In this document: positions 5,651-6,697 of the stretch, piece after piece
Numbering within the stretch: position 1 is the first letter of the stretch
Layout: each line of letters opens with the position of its first letter
DNA from: Nitrospinae bacterium CG11_big_fil_rev_8_21_14_0_20_56_8
GTDB taxonomy: Bacteria > Nitrospinota > Nitrospinia > Nitrospinales > VA-1
DNA: 6,697 nt
Direction: 5' to 3'
Assembly (NCBI GenBank): GCA_002796165.1
Contig: PCWF01000076.1
Location: 4,374-11,070 of the forward strand
Notes under the pieces: generated by a model
Seen by the model: the letters and a program-made list of their open reading frames with translations, nothing else
Database searches by the model: none
What the model was told of the DNA's origin: nothing
Translations under genes and position numbers: made by a program

Positions 5651-6697
5651 ATGTTTAATGTCATTTTGGCAGGTGGAAGCGGAACACGATTCTGGCCCAG
5701 AAGCCGGGAGCTTTACCCGAAGCAACTTCTTCGTATTGCGGGGCCCGATTCCCTGATCCAGGGTACACTGAAACGTCTTCTTAAGACGAATCCCCTGGAA
5801 AAAACATGGGTCGTGACCAATCACCTGCACGCGATCGAAACCTGTCAGCAATTGAAGGAGTACGGGTTCCAGCCCTCCCACCTGCTGGCCGAACCGATGG
5901 GACGCAATACGGCTCCCGCCATCGCCCTGGCCGCCCGGTACCTCGCCGAAAAAGACCCGGAAGAAGTGATGGGAATTTATCCCGCGGACCACATCATCCA
6001 CAATCCTGACGAGTTCGTGCGTGCGATTGAACCCGCCCGCCGGGCGGCGGAACAGGGATTCCTCGTAACCATCGGCATTCAACCGGCGCGGCCGGAAACA
6101 GGGTACGGTTATATCAAACAGGGCGCTCCCCTTCCCGGAACAGAGGGGGCCTTCCGGGTGGGCCGGTTCGTGGAAAAACCCGATCTGGACACGGCCCGCG
6201 CTTTCCTGAGCGAAGGAAATTATTATTGGAACAGTGGAATGTTCTTCGCGCGGGTCTCGACCTTTCTTGAGGAATTGGAGCGATATCTGCCCGACCTGTA
6301 TTCCCACCTGGAAGATTTGGTCAAACACATCGCCCCGCAACCCGGGAACTTTCCTTACCTTGGACTGGATGCCGTGGGAAAAGATCTCTTCTCTTCCCTG
6401 AATTCCATCTCCATCGACTACGGGGTCCTGGAACGGTCGGAACGGGCGGTCGTAGTGCCTTCCTCCTTCGAATGGAACGACGTGGGAAGTTGGTCGGCGC
6501 TCCAGGCGATTCTTCCTCTCGACCCGGGAGGCAATATCGTCAGCGACCACGTCGTGGCTCTGGACTGCACCGAGTCCGTCATACAATCCGATGGCCGCCT
6601 CATCGCCGCACTCGGATTGAAAGACATGATCGTGGTGGATACCCCCGATGCCCTGTTGGTATGCGATAAAAACCGGGCTCAGGAGGTCCGCAACGTG
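5651..6697 (+). CDS. manC: Mannose-1-phosphate guanylyltransferase, 3' end outside window
   Basis: Cytoplasmic nucleotidyltransferase that makes GDP-mannose from mannose 1-phosphate and GTP, the precursor for mannose, fucose and rhamnose units of surface polysaccharides. The window holds 349 codons with no stop before the edge. Motifs are the N-terminal pyrophosphorylase signature AGGSGTRFWPRS with YPKQL (residues 7-26, Arg13 and Lys24), EPMGRNTAPA (81-90), PADH (111-114, metal-binding Asp113), FVEKP sugar-phosphate motif (173-177), WNSGMF (193-198), IDYGVLE (255-261) and WNDVGSW (275-281). Single-function enzymes end soon after this point, near 350-360 aa, while bifunctional ones continue into a phosphomannose isomerase cupin to about 480 aa. 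The edge hides which applies. The ATG at 5651 is the only plausible start, because an in-frame TAA lies at 5606-5608 and no ATG, GTG or TTG falls between. No Shine-Dalgarno precedes it. Confidence 0.96.
   Translation, partial: MFNVILAGGSGTRFWPRSRELYPKQLLRIAGPDSLIQGTLKRLLKTNPLEKTWVVTNHLHAIETCQQLKEYGFQPSHLLAEPMGRNTAPAIALAARYLAEKDPEEVMGIYPADHIIHNPDEFVRAIEPARRAAEQGFLVTIGIQPARPETGYGYIKQGAPLPGTEGAFRVGRFVEKPDLDTARAFLSEGNYYWNSGMFFARVSTFLEELERYLPDLYSHLEDLVKHIAPQPGNFPYLGLDAVGKDLFSSLNSISIDYGVLERSERAVVVPSSFEWNDVGSWSALQAILPLDPGGNIVSDHVVALDCTESVIQSDGRLIAALGLKDMIVVDTPDALLVCDKNRAQEVRNV

Noticed and set aside
5627..6586. Long minus-strand open frame of 319 codons
   Set aside because: It is the antisense shadow of manC, which has every pyrophosphorylase motif in order. 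The antisense translation lacks any recognisable domain.

Overview
The window is bacterial: dense, short-spaced genes with high G/C at third codon positions (coding GC roughly mid-50s percent by eye) and AT-rich intergenic promoter DNA. The gene set (a NIP-like aquaporin, a two-subunit ABC exporter, a ZIP metal transporter and a GDP-mannose precursor enzyme) fits a Gram-negative chromosome, perhaps a deltaproteobacterial or Nitrospinota-like lineage. The taxonomic guess is weak and rests on general sequence resemblance. I see no tRNA, rRNA, CRISPR array, IS element, integrase or attachment site.

Layout. Positions 2-145 (+) hold the last 47 codons of a methionine-rich membrane protein. Positions 204-902 (+) encode a complete MIP-family channel that resembles bacterial nodulin-26-like channels more than classical AqpZ. 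It converges on two minus-strand genes, 4561-2807 and 2810-1038, which overlap by 4 bases (ATGA). Together they encode a heterodimeric ABC exporter of the MdlAB/BmrCD/TM287-288 type, with one consensus and one degenerate ATPase site. A 175-bp gap separates this pair from a minus-strand ZIP-family transporter (5459-4737). A 191-bp divergent intergenic region, very AT-rich on its right side, carries a 17-bp imperfect inverted repeat and candidate promoters. A plus-strand mannose-1-phosphate guanylyltransferase gene (manC, from 5651) follows and runs off the right edge.

Functional picture. Four of the six genes encode membrane proteins: a channel, both halves of an efflux pump and a metal transporter. 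The sequence does not show that they act together. Only the two ABC genes are clearly co-translated and obligate partners. manC is the first visible gene of what may be a polysaccharide or GDP-sugar operon beyond the window.

No clearly new system is present. The points most worth checking are the Phe/Ala/Ala/Arg filter of the aquaporin, the altered metal motif (His-Lys-Val-Pro-Ala) of the ZIP protein, a small hairpin over the start-proximal Shine-Dalgarno of the second ABC gene, and the inverted repeat in the zip/manC divergent promoter region.
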